A stretch of 41,531 bases of DNA, from IMG/VR virus record IMGVR_UViG_3300021963_000250, positions 1-41,531 of that record; one strand, 5' to 3'. The number at the start of each line of letters is the position of its first letter. Position 1 is the first letter of the stretch. The notes under the pieces were generated by a model, which ran no database searches, had not been told where the DNA came from, and worked only from the letters and a program-made list of their open reading frames with translations. Positions 8,125-15,782 of the stretch are shown here, in pieces. Source of the DNA: a virus. Both the position numbers and the translations under genes were made by a program.

Positions 8125-11100
8125 TTATGATCCAATCAGCTTGTTAACTAAAGTTTTCAGTTCTTCAATTTGTTGTTGTTGTTCTTTGATTGCTTCAACT
8201 AATACGGAAACCACTTTGGAGTAATCCAATGATTTTGTCACGTTAACAACCTCTTTTGTGAAAGGTTCATATTCTTTATTTGTTAGCACTAACTCCGGAA
8301 GAATCGATTCAACTTCCTGTGCAATCATACCCAGTGAGTGTTCACCAGATTCAATCCAATTAAAATAAACGCCTCTTAATTGCTTCACTTTATCCAAAGC
8401 ATTATCAATTGTTACAACGTTTGTTTTTAATCTAATATCAGAATATGCTGTAACATTACCTCTTGCTGTAAAATTACCTGACATATCCAAATACATATTT
8501 CGGTTCCAGCTCGAGCCATCAACGCCACCCGTACCTCCATACCAGTTAATAGTTGCATCATAAGCATGATGAACTAACCAGTAAGCACCAGTGTCCGTAT
8601 TTCTATGGGTCATTGAAGGATAACTAGAACGAATTGTTAATTGTTCGTGCCCAGATCCATATGGCGAACCACCCCAGCCGCCAATGATTTGGAGGTAAGC
8701 TAGATTAGTTCCAGAATTTGGATTACAATAATAAGCAGTATTATCTAAATCATAAAAAATTGGAGCACGAATATCACTATAAGCCCTTACATTGTTATCG
8801 CCTTCAAAAACAGAGAAATATCTTGTACCGGATGAATTAATAGCATTATTATAAAAACGTATACCACCATATCCAGGATATGAACCAATTTTAATACCAG
8901 TATGCCAATCCAAAGTTAGTTTTGTGTAATTGCCTCCATAGTTTTCCAGGTGTGTGTAGATACTATAGGAATTGTCGGTATTCGTGCCAATATACAATCT
9001 ACCATTAGATGCTGTGTCATAAGCAGTACCTCCATGACCGCCAATAATAGTAGTAGCAAATCTGCTTGCGGTGTTAGGATCTACGTAATAACCGGTGTCG
9101 TTAGAATCATAAAAGACTGGTGCTCGCATAGAAGCGTTTGCTTGCCATACGCCATTGTTTAAAATCCATCCAGAAGTATAAGCTGATGTAAAGTCTGTTC
9201 CTCCAGTACCTCTACGGAACACCCATCCGCGACCGTCTGTATCCATCGTCAGATATGTGTTATAACCATCACCGTTACCAGTTGGATTACTAAAATTACC
9301 ACCACTAGCTTTGAAACCTATTGCAGATGTTGTTGAAGAGCCACTTCCCCAAAAGAAGATTTGGTTACTAGTATTAGTGGATGATGCATCACCTCGGATA
9401 TTAACGTTCCACATAGATGACGTACTATTTGGATCTATGTAATAACCAGTGTCGTTAGTATCATAAAAAATAGGCGAACGCATATCACTACCTGCACTCA
9501 TTTCAAGTCTAGCATTTCCACTGCTGTCATTTGAAATTAGTTGCATTGGATATGTTGATATGTCATTACTATGGTATAGTCTTCCCCATCTTATTCTTGA
9601 ACCAGGACTATCATGTTGGAACACTTGTTGTCCAACCATATTTGTTGAAGATGTTCCATGTGACGCCGTAATTGCATGTCCTTCACCTGCTGACCATGAA
9701 CCATGCATATCAATATCACGGAACGTTGATGCGGCTCCTTGACCAGCTTGAACATTCAACTGACCCAAACCCATTGTACCGGAACCGATATTTACAGTTG
9801 TTGTTGTCGTTGCACCTCTTCCGGTTACTGTAGCAAGAGTATCAGACTCTGCTGTTAAGTATGTTGCTGGAAGTCTAGATGCTGACAAAGTTCCAGAAGT
9901 AATATTAGATGCATTAGCTGCAAATGCTATTGCATTGGAGTATGCTGTTCCAGCAATTGTTGCTGCATAACTTGTTGCATTACTATAAGCTGTTCCAGCT
10001 ATTGTAGCAGCATATGATGTTGCATTAGAATACGCAGTACCAGCTTTTGTTGTAGCGTCTGAAGCAGCAACAGAGACAGCATTGGAGTATGCAGTACCTG
10101 CAATTGTTGCTGCATATGTCGTGGCATTGGAATAGGCAGTCCCTGCTTTTGTATCAGCATATGCTGTCGCATTTGAATATGCTGTACCAGCCATTGTATC
10201 GCTATATGAACGAAGCGTGGTTGCCGTGTTACCACCAAGATATGTTGCACTGTTAGCACTACCCGTCACGTTACCAATTACATAATTGATTTGTAAATTG
10301 GATAGAGTGAACGATGTGTTTGATGTATCAATAAAAGCTGATGCGTCAGGTTCTGGTGTATAACCATGAAAGAATTTCCAAACACCATCCGTCGCATCTC
10401 TAAACAAACCAGCATGTTTGTAAGAACCATCGTTATAATTACCAGCAAACCCTAAGTCTGGATGTGAAACCGTACTGTTAGAGTTGAGGTATATCATGTT
10501 ATCCTCAACATTCAACGTGCTAACGTAAATGGATACAGTGTTACCTAATACAGTCAAGTTGCCGTCAATTTGCAAGTCACCATTCATTCGAACGCTATTA
10601 GCGGTCAAATTGGCCTGCACAGTTACTGCGCCACTAAATGTACCACCATTGAATACGTTCGAATATGCAGCACTCGCAGCAGTATATGCGACTGTGTTGG
10701 CAAAGCTGATAGCATTTGAATAAGCAGTACCTGCCTTTGTTGTAGCGTCTGATGCAGCTACAGATACAGCATTAGAGTATGCAGTACCTGCCTTTGTTGT
10801 AGCGTCTGATGCAGCTACAGATACAGCATTAGAGTATGCGGTACCTGCTTTTGTATCAGCATAAGATGTGGCGTTTGAATAAGCAGTAGCTGCTTTTGTA
10901 TCAGCATACGATGTAGCATTACTATATGCCGTACCCGCTTTTGTTGTTGCATCTGATGCGGCCGTTGTTACAGCATTGCTATATGCAGTATCAGCCTTTG
11001 TGTCTGCATATGCCGTAGCATTCGAATATGCAGTTCCGGCTTTAGTGTCAGCATAAGACGTTGCATTTGAATACGCTGTACCAGCTTTTGTAGTCGCATC

Positions 11101-12039
11101 AGAAGCAGCAGTTGCTACAGCGTTTGAATATGCTGTGCCAGCTTTTGTTGTTGCATCAGATGCTGCTGTAGCAACAGCGTTACTATAAGCGGTTGCCGCA
11201 TACGCTGTTGCATTCGATACGGCATTAGCAGCTAACAAATATGCTGTTGTTACACTATTAGCAGAAGCAGCAATTGATGAACTTGTGTTTGATACAGAAT
11301 CGACTACTTTCAACAATCCTTGAATAGTACTGTTACCTGATGTAATTGCTGCATCAAAATTTGTTGTACTTGTCGAAACTGTAATCGTCGAGTTAGCTGG
11401 TGCAAATGATAATCCAGTCACACCAGATACAGAGCTCGTTGTAGCGTTTGTGATCCTACCAGCAGCATCGATTGTAAGTACAGGGATTGCTGTTGTGTTA
11501 CCGTATGAATTAGCAACGACGCCTGTTGCTGTCAACATTGAAGAGTTAACAGAGTTTGTTGTTAACGATACATTTCCTGTAACAGTCAGCGTGCCACCAA
11601 TTGTAACACTGTTACCTGTAATAACTGTATTAACAGAGCTGTTGCCAACTTTCAGCGTTGATCCATTCAACGTCACATTACCAGCAACAATTTGTGTATT
11701 GACTGTACTGTTACCTACTGATATCGAACTTGTGTTTAAAACAACATTTGATCCTACGCTGATTGAACCCGGAAATACAGGACTTACAAGTTCGAGTAAA
11801 CCATATGCAACGATATCAACTGTCGAATCTACAGTTGGGGTGAAAAGTAAATTGATTGATATACCATCGGATGCTGTATAATCAAGACCACTTGTCAGAC
11901 GAACACCGCTTACATAAACATCCACAAAATTGACATCATAACCACCATCAGGATAAAATACCGTTGCCGATCCATTGGCTGTTGTTGATGTAACAGTTCT
12001 TAATGTTTTACCGAAAGGAAGATTGCCAATGTAACTCAT
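8125..12039 (-). CDS. Giant tail fibre with S74 intramolecular chaperone (fibre paralogue A)
   Basis: This 1304-residue protein is the first and longest of the three fibres. Its N-terminus (MSYIGNLPFGKTLRTVTS to about residue 95) is a cap module related to the free-standing 84-residue protein encoded just upstream. Next come short GNSTVNT beta repeats, the shared block, AYSN repeats (about 283-460 and 615-705) flanking the conserved LFRDATDG module, and a tip quite different from fibres B and C (it begins ITSGTLSASRLPATYL). The tip holds three FYDxxDTGYY-type motifs. The final 105 residues are an S74 chaperone with SDIRLK, giving Ser1200 and Lys1205, followed by a coiled coil. It is probably a homotrimeric receptor-binding fibre. 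The MSYIG cap may attach it to the virion or to another fibre protein (inference). Confidence 0.9.
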   Translation of the reverse strand: MSYIGNLPFGKTLRTVTSTTANGSATVFYPDGGYDVNFVDVYVSGVRLTSGLDYTASDGISINLLFTPTVDSTVDIVAYGLLELVSPVFPGSISVGSNVVLNTSSISVGNSTVNTQIVAGNVTLNGSTLKVGNSSVNTVITGNSVTIGGTLTVTGNVSLTTNSVNSSMLTATGVVANSYGNTTAIPVLTIDAAGRITNATTSSVSGVTGLSFAPANSTITVSTSTTNFDAAITSGNSTIQGLLKVVDSVSNTSSSIAASANSVTTAYLLAANAVSNATAYAATAYSNAVATAASDATTKAGTAYSNAVATAASDATTKAGTAYSNATSYADTKAGTAYSNATAYADTKADTAYSNAVTTAASDATTKAGTAYSNATSYADTKAATAYSNATSYADTKAGTAYSNAVSVAASDATTKAGTAYSNAVSVAASDATTKAGTAYSNAISFANTVAYTAASAAYSNVFNGGTFSGAVTVQANLTANSVRMNGDLQIDGNLTVLGNTVSIYVSTLNVEDNMIYLNSNSTVSHPDLGFAGNYNDGSYKHAGLFRDATDGVWKFFHGYTPEPDASAFIDTSNTSFTLSNLQINYVIGNVTGSANSATYLGGNTATTLRSYSDTMAGTAYSNATAYADTKAGTAYSNATTYAATIAGTAYSNAVSVAASDATTKAGTAYSNATSYAATIAGTAYSNATSYAATIAGTAYSNAIAFAANASNITSGTLSASRLPATYLTAESDTLATVTGRGATTTTTVNIGSGTMGLGQLNVQAGQGAASTFRDIDMHGSWSAGEGHAITASHGTSSTNMVGQQVFQHDSPGSRIRWGRLYHSNDISTYPMQLISNDSSGNARLEMSAGSDMRSPIFYDTNDTGYYIDPNSTSSMWNVNIRGDASSTNTSNQIFFWGSGSSTTSAIGFKASGGNFSNPTGNGDGYNTYLTMDTDGRGWVFRRGTGGTDFTSAYTSGWILNNGVWQANASMRAPVFYDSNDTGYYVDPNTASRFATTIIGGHGGTAYDTASNGRLYIGTNTDNSYSIYTHLENYGGNYTKLTLDWHTGIKIGSYPGYGGIRFYNNAINSSGTRYFSVFEGDNNVRAYSDIRAPIFYDLDNTAYYCNPNSGTNLAYLQIIGGWGGSPYGSGHEQLTIRSSYPSMTHRNTDTGAYWLVHHAYDATINWYGGTGGVDGSSWNRNMYLDMSGNFTARGNVTAYSDIRLKTNVVTIDNALDKVKQLRGVYFNWIESGEHSLGMIAQEVESILPELVLTNKEYEPFTKEVVNVTKSLDYSKVVSVLVEAIKEQQQQIEELKTLVNKLIGS
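9918..10195 (-). repeat. Second AYSN coding repeat block of fibre A
   Basis: Six units make this the shortest of the blocks. It leads into a tip unrelated to those of the other two fibres, so the boundary at about 9918 marks where the paralogues stop sharing sequence. Confidence 0.85.
10650..11195 (-). repeat. First AYSN coding repeat block of fibre A
   Basis: Eleven units make this the longest of the blocks. It includes two adjacent, nearly identical 19-residue units (AGTAYSNAVSVAASDATTK) encoded around 10725-10840. Confidence 0.85.
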
Positions 12040-12045
12040 ATGTTA

Positions 12046-12300
12046 TTATGTTCTGTAAATTACGACGATATTGTTTGAACCAATGCTTGGTGCTTCTGAG
12101 AATGTCAGAGTAAATGTGTTAACTGAATACACATTACCCAACGGTGATTGCTGTACATTGTTAACTGTTATTTCAAGTAGCTCTGGGTACGATACTGCAT
12201 ACGGTAAAGTAAAATTTACAGTGCTACCGTCTCCGTTGAATCCGACAACAGTTGGTTGTGCTCGGTATACCGCATATGGTGTTGAACCAATATACGACAT
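12046..12300 (-). CDS. Free-standing MSYIG cap module, small structural protein
   Basis: This 84-residue protein starts MSYIGSTPYAVYRAQPTV and continues with a beta-rich pattern (GDGSTVNFTLPY, LEITVNNVQQSP, FTLTFSEAPSIGSNNIVVIY). It is the same kind of module that caps fibre A, here without a shaft. In marine T4-like phages the MSYIG start is a common N-terminus of structural proteins. The start overlaps the stop of the 109-residue gene by one base, and fibre A begins 6 bases downstream. The protein may be an adaptor between baseplate or tail and the fibres, or a module left behind when a fibre gene was rearranged; the sequence cannot decide. Confidence 0.75.
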   Translation of the reverse strand: MSYIGSTPYAVYRAQPTVVGFNGDGSTVNFTLPYAVSYPELLEITVNNVQQSPLGNVYSVNTFTLTFSEAPSIGSNNIVVIYRT

Positions 12301-12629
12301 TATGTAATCTCCAGCACAGAAACAATTACATCTGCAGATGTCGCTGTATCACTGACGACAAGGATTGAATCGTTTTGCTCCATCACAAGTTTTTGATCGC
12401 CACCAATAGGGACAAGTGATCCTCCTACAGGAACAATAGCATTTTTAACCAAGTATGTGTTTGCAGAAGTATCGTTTAAAATAACACTTACATATATTGG
12501 CGTAGTAACAATATTAGCAATTGTCATACCAATAACTGTTGATTGAATATTTGTTGTTGTAGGATTGTAAACCGTGTTAGCAGACGTTCCTATTGATCGA
12601 GCTGTATAGTTTTTGAATGTGCTTGCCAT
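12300..12629 (-). CDS. Small conserved virion structural protein, 109 residues
   Basis: The protein (MASTFKNYTARSIGTSANTV) is beta-rich, with a middle VILNDTSANTYLVKNAIVP, a conserved-looking core VPVGGSLVPIGGDQKLVMEQ and a C-terminus VIVSVLEIT. I recognise this pattern as a recurrent small structural protein of cyanophage-type T4-like viruses, of unknown exact position. It has no membrane segment. A good ribosome site (AGGA, 7 bases before the ATG) overlaps the end of the upstream gene. Its place between two cap-module proteins, just before the giant fibres, suggests a connector or decoration role. Confidence 0.75.
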   Translation of the reverse strand: MASTFKNYTARSIGTSANTVYNPTTTNIQSTVIGMTIANIVTTPIYVSVILNDTSANTYLVKNAIVPVGGSLVPIGGDQKLVMEQNDSILVVSDTATSADVIVSVLEIT

Positions 12630-12632
12630 TTG

Positions 12633-12944
12633 TTATCCTAAAGCAATTGCATATACCACTGCCATGGAGTCACCACCTGGAGCAGTTGTAAGAGTTGTAT
12701 TATCGGAGAATTTGATTGTGCTTACTGTTGTTACCCCGTTTATAGTAGCATTGCTTGTTACGGAAAGATTAACAAGGTTTGCACCAATTTCAAATGAATT
12801 TGTTCCATTTGAGGAAAACAGTTTACCATCTGTCAAATTAACAGCCAGCTCACCTGTGTCTAAGAACGCGGTGTTCGCAACATTAGTAGTATTAGGCGTA
12901 CGTCCCGAAACGGATGTACGCTTAATTTGAAATTTATTCGCCAT
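12633..12944 (-). CDS. Short fibre-type structural protein with MANKFQIKR cap
   Basis: This 103-residue protein begins MANKFQIKRTSVSGRTPNTT and carries the signature FLDTGELAVNLTDGKLFSSN. That cap usually opens long tail fibres in marine T4-like phages; here it is followed only by a short beta repeat (NLVNLSVTSNATINGVTTVS) and ends at APGGDSMAVVYAIALG. It may be a short fibre, an adaptor or a truncated fibre. The reading frame is intact and has a strong ribosome site (AGGA, 5 bases from the ATG) that can pair in a small hairpin at 12949-12962. Confidence 0.75.
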   Translation of the reverse strand: MANKFQIKRTSVSGRTPNTTNVANTAFLDTGELAVNLTDGKLFSSNGTNSFEIGANLVNLSVTSNATINGVTTVSTIKFSDNTTLTTAPGGDSMAVVYAIALG

Positions 12945-12948
12945 GTCT

Positions 12949-12962
12949 TTCCTATCTAGGAA
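12949..12962 (-). promoter_or_regulatory. Small hairpin covering the ribosome site of the 103-residue gene
   Basis: TTCCTA and TAGGAA form an inverted repeat (five pairs with a four-base loop, or six with two). On the minus-strand transcript the 3' arm is the AGGA ribosome site 5 bases before the ATG at 12944. The stem is short and AT-rich, so any translational effect would be modest. Confidence 0.35.
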
Positions 12963-12968
12963 TAGCTC

Positions 12969-12982
12969 GCCTTATTTAAGGC
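12969..12982 (-). promoter_or_regulatory. Inverted repeat at the stop codon of the 75-residue gene
   Basis: GCCTT and AAGGC flank a four-base loop, and the TAA stop of the 75-residue gene lies within the structure. No U-run follows, so it is not a standard terminator. It could protect an mRNA end or simply be chance. The loop side also contains TTAAATA, a poor match to the T4 late promoter. Confidence 0.3.
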
Positions 12983-13203
12983 TTACTTGTTTGATCGCTC
13001 GGTTTATTTAACCTTTTAGCATTTGTTATCTGTTCGTTTAAACTTTTAACTTGCTCATTCGCTGCGTTCAGCTGATCAGTCAATGTACCAAGTTGGCTTT
13101 CTGCATATCCCAGCTTTGCTTCCAACATAATATTTTGACTAATCAGATTACTTATAGCATCTTTTTGTTTTTGTATAAAAATATTAACAAATTCAGTTTC
13201 CAT
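12976..13203 (-). CDS. Short coiled-coil protein, paralogue of the one at 15440
   Basis: This 75-residue protein starts METEFVNIFIQKQKDAISNL, matching MDAELVNAYIEKQRDMVQDL of the gene at 15440-15781 at the key positions (VNxxIxKQxD). The rest is a heptad-type coiled coil (AESQLGTLTDQLNAANEQVK) and a basic, Ser/Pro-containing tail. It has an excellent ribosome site (GAGGTGAT just before the ATG). Similar short proteins sit among structural genes of related phages, but I know no function. Oligomerisation with its longer paralogue, or help in fibre trimerisation, is possible but not shown. Confidence 0.7.
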   Translation of the reverse strand: METEFVNIFIQKQKDAISNLISQNIMLEAKLGYAESQLGTLTDQLNAANEQVKSLNEQITNAKRLNKPSDQTSKP

Positions 13204-13216
13204 ATCACCTCATTTT

Positions 13217-14812
13217 TTAGAATGTGCCTCCATCAAGTGTGTTGTATGCCACGACTCCAGATGACACTTGAAGAACAGTACCCTCTGCTCCTACACTCAA
13301 TTTTCTAAATCCATTTGTCGCGTTCGCAACTAAAATGTCTTCTGCTGTTACTGCTGCCCATCCTGTACCACCGGATGTTCCTGCAAGAGGCGAAGAAAGA
13401 GTCAACGTGTTTGCAACCAACGCAACGTTTAATGTGCTATTAGCTGTAATTGCAATAGTTGTCGAATTGGCAATCAGGCCTGTAGCGTTTGTACCACCAG
13501 ACTTTAAGTACGATTGCAACGTTGAATAAACGAAACCGGCATCGCTCGTATCAACTGTTGTTGTTGGTAACGCACCTAATCCCGTAAACAACTTATAGAC
13601 AGCATCTGTTTGATCACGGAAAAGACCTGTATACTTTGTTCCTGAGCCACCGTCAAAAGAACCAAACAAACCAATATCAACAAGATCAGATGTGTCATTG
13701 TTATTAGCAACACGAATTAACGGATCTGAAATATTCAAATTCGTTGTGTTGATTGTTGTCAGAGTACCGTTAACTGTTAGGTTACCAGATACTGTTGCAT
13801 CACCAGAAACATTCAGGTTTCCACTAACGTTTGCATAACCGGTAACTGTCGTGTTACCAACCGCTGCCGTATTGTTAACAGTCAGTGCACCGTTAACTGT
13901 AGCTGCACCAACAACGTTGATGTAAGAGCTTACATTAGCAAAACCAGCAACTGTCGTGTTACCTGTTGCTGTCGTACCAGTTACGTTTAGATTTCCACCA
14001 ACGTTTGCTGTACCTGTTGCTGTTATGTTATTGCTGATCGTCATTAGACCAGCAACGTTTGCCGTACCAGCAACAACAAGGTTATTGCTCAAGTTCGTTT
14101 GACCAGCAACGTTTGCAGTACCGCCAACAATAATATTGCTGCTGATATTTGCAAATCCAGTAATTGTTACATTACCAGAAGCTGTAACACCGGATACATT
14201 CAAGATACCTGTATTGACAGTTCCTGTAAACGTACCAGTGTTTGTTGAAATCGATGTTGAATTGATTGTTGTGTTAACAGACGTATTACCAAGTGTTAAC
14301 TTAACTGATGTACTATCAAACGTAAATGTATTAACACCACCGTTTGAGAAATTGTTCGAACCAAACGAAACATATGTGTTTGTTTGCAATGGTGATCTTG
14401 AATCAACATATGTCTTAACAGCATATGATGTAACAAGTTCTGCGTTCGATCCTGTCGTACCTGCCGCTACACCCAAATGTGTAAGGTTAGCAAATGTTGA
14501 TATGTTGGCGATACTTACCGATTCACCATCGATACCAACAGTCAGCCCATTTGTCTTCCAGTCTGTAACAAAGCTGTTCCCGTTTACAATTACAACAGCA
14601 TTTGCTGTAAGTTTACCGGGAGACGATGTATTTGATTGGTGCAGCCACAGATAATTACCACCACCAATTCTAATAGCGTTGTTGGATGTATCTCCAACAA
14701 ACAAAGAATTTGATGACGTTAAGAATGAATACGCCAGCTCACCTGTACGAAGACTACCTGCTGCTGGAGCAGCATTTGTAGTACTTCTCTTAATTTGAAT
14801 TAGGTTTGCCAT
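13217..14812 (-). CDS. Repeat-rich tail fibre with MANLIQIKR cap
   Basis: This 531-residue protein starts MANLIQIKRSTTNAAPAAGS with the signature LRTGELAYSFL and NSLFVGDTSNNAIRIGG, typical of fibre N-termini in marine T4-like phages. Residues about 165-345 are beta repeats of the type GNLNVTGTTATGNTTVAGFA, probably a beta-helical or triple-stranded shaft. Residues about 345-430 hold the motif NLNISDPLIRVANNND followed by SGTKYTGLFRDQTDAVYKLF, a diverged copy of the LFRDATDG module found in the three giant fibres. The C-terminus (GGTGWAAVTAEDILVANA, then VAYNTLDGGTF) shares the LDGGTF ending with the next small gene upstream. The gene begins directly after the preceding stop (TAAATG). It may be a tail or side fibre, or its attachment segment. 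Confidence 0.8.
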   Translation of the reverse strand: MANLIQIKRSTTNAAPAAGSLRTGELAYSFLTSSNSLFVGDTSNNAIRIGGGNYLWLHQSNTSSPGKLTANAVVIVNGNSFVTDWKTNGLTVGIDGESVSIANISTFANLTHLGVAAGTTGSNAELVTSYAVKTYVDSRSPLQTNTYVSFGSNNFSNGGVNTFTFDSTSVKLTLGNTSVNTTINSTSISTNTGTFTGTVNTGILNVSGVTASGNVTITGFANISSNIIVGGTANVAGQTNLSNNLVVAGTANVAGLMTISNNITATGTANVGGNLNVTGTTATGNTTVAGFANVSSYINVVGAATVNGALTVNNTAAVGNTTVTGYANVSGNLNVSGDATVSGNLTVNGTLTTINTTNLNISDPLIRVANNNDTSDLVDIGLFGSFDGGSGTKYTGLFRDQTDAVYKLFTGLGALPTTTVDTSDAGFVYSTLQSYLKSGGTNATGLIANSTTIAITANSTLNVALVANTLTLSSPLAGTSGGTGWAAVTAEDILVANATNGFRKLSVGAEGTVLQVSSGVVAYNTLDGGTF

Positions 14813-15076
14813 TTAGAAAGTTCCCCCGTCTAGATCTAGTAGTTTTACAATATATTTGTCTGTGCTTGGATCATAAACAAGAGTGCTGCCTGCCTCGGTA
14901 TTGGCATTATCAGCTACCACATCAGCCAGTGTGTCTAATCTTTTCGTTGCGCTCAAATCTGCTTGGATAGTGTTTTTCAGGGTGACAGCAGACGTCGACT
15001 GCTGTAACGCGCCACCTGGCGCCGTCTTTACACTTATTGATGCCCCTGATTGAACTAACCTAGCAGAAATACTCAT
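14813..15076 (-). CDS. Small structural protein ending in LDGGTF
   Basis: This 87-residue protein (MSISARLVQSGASISVKTAP) has a helical middle (TKRLDTLADVVADNANT) and an ending TEAGSTLVYDPSTDKYIVKL then LDLDGGTF. The ending is the motif that often closes fibre segments in related phages. It overlaps the upstream stop by four bases (ATGA) and abuts the downstream ATG with no gap. The codons for the final DGGTF (GACGGGGGAACT) also supply the purine-rich ribosome site for the next gene. Its placement suggests it works with the 531-residue fibre and the 109-residue beta protein, perhaps as a connector; this is inference. Confidence 0.7.
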   Translation of the reverse strand: MSISARLVQSGASISVKTAPGGALQQSTSAVTLKNTIQADLSATKRLDTLADVVADNANTEAGSTLVYDPSTDKYIVKLLDLDGGTF

Positions 15077-15402
15077 CTTGTTACTCTTGGTGTTACAGTA
15101 ACAATACCTTCAACAATTCTTGACGTTACATTCGCACTATCCGTTAAAACTACATCATACACATAACGACCTGCCGTCAAATTTCCTGTTTGTGCATCAG
15201 TTAGAGCTAGTAAAACTACTCCTGTCCCTGTTTCTAACGTAATTCCAAAATTTACAGCATTCGATGAGCTATACGTTTTTCTTATCTGACCGTTGGCCGT
15301 ATAACCAGATAAATTGATAATATTCCCATCATCATCTGTTAAGTTGATAGATGTCGAATAATCAGTTCCTTGATCGATGATGAGATTTGCTTTGATCGCC
15401 AT
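15073..15402 (-). CDS. Beta-sandwich structural protein, baseplate or fibre adaptor type
   Basis: This 109-residue protein starts MAIKANLIIDQGTDYSTSIN, then DDDGNIINLSGYTANGQIRK, and ends with GRYVYDVVLTDSANVTSRIV. The pattern (x-I-x-Q-G-x-x-x-S, NLSGYTA, LTDAQTGNLTAGRYVYDV) is an Ig-like or upper-baseplate-type beta sandwich that recurs as a small structural protein in many phages. It is the first gene after the exact late promoter box at 15432-15439, with a 37-base gap before it. No obvious ribosome site precedes the ATG. It probably opens the late transcript for the fibre region. Confidence 0.75.
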   Translation of the reverse strand: MAIKANLIIDQGTDYSTSINLTDDDGNIINLSGYTANGQIRKTYSSSNAVNFGITLETGTGVVLLALTDAQTGNLTAGRYVYDVVLTDSANVTSRIVEGIVTVTPRVTR

Positions 15403-15431
15403 AGTGATAAAGAATTATTGTTTTTATGTCG

Positions 15432-15439
15432 TATTTATA
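15432..15439 (-). promoter_or_regulatory. T4-type late promoter, exact TATAAATA
   Basis: The minus strand reads TATAAATA directly after the TAA stop of the 113-residue gene and 29 bases before the ATG at 15402. It is an exact match to the late -10 element that T4 gp55 recognises with the sliding clamp. By eye I found no other exact copy on the minus strand of this window, and this one lies in one of the few real gaps. Confidence 0.7.
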
Positions 15440-15781
15440 TTACTCGAAACCCTGTTGTTTTTGTGGTGAACTTTTTGGCTTCTTCTTTTTTGGTTGTTGT
15501 GCATCCGTCTTCAAACGAAGTATTTCTATCGTGTTGTTATTAACAACCTCCTGCACTTTCAACAACTCTTTGGCCATAGAGGAATTTTCTGTGGCAAGGT
15601 TAGTGTTATCTTTCTTCAAAATCTCGAAATTTTTTGATACTTCTAGAAACTGTTGTTGAAGATCCTCCAACCTCTTTGCTAATAAACTCTCTTTAGCTTC
15701 ACTCATTATTACACGAGATATCAAGTCTTGAACCATATCTCTTTGCTTTTCAATATAAGCATTTACTAATTCTGCATCCAT
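15440..15781 (-). CDS. Coiled-coil protein with basic tail, paralogue of the one at 12976
   Basis: This 113-residue protein starts MDAELVNAYIEKQRDMVQDL. Residues about 25-95 form a long coiled coil (LAKRLEDLQQQFLEVSKNFE, LKKDNTNLATENSSMAKELL), and the C-terminal 20 residues are strongly basic (PKKKKPKSS) and Gln-rich. The N-terminal 25 residues match the 75-residue protein at 12976. The gene ends just before the exact late promoter and starts one base after the methyltransferase stop. A scaffold, fibre chaperone or nucleic-acid-contacting protein are all possible; nothing visible decides. Confidence 0.7.
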   Translation of the reverse strand: MDAELVNAYIEKQRDMVQDLISRVIMSEAKESLLAKRLEDLQQQFLEVSKNFEILKKDNTNLATENSSMAKELLKVQEVVNNNTIEILRLKTDAQQPKKKKPKSSPQKQQGFE

Positions 15782-15782
15782 T

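Noticed and set aside
769-12039. Diversity-generating retroelement acting on fibre tips
   Set aside because: No reverse transcriptase or template repeat is visible in the window, and the tips differ by whole modules rather than at A positions.
13217-15076. Frameshift between the 87-residue gene and the 531-residue fibre
   Set aside because: Both have proper starts and ends, and the fibre has its own standard cap.
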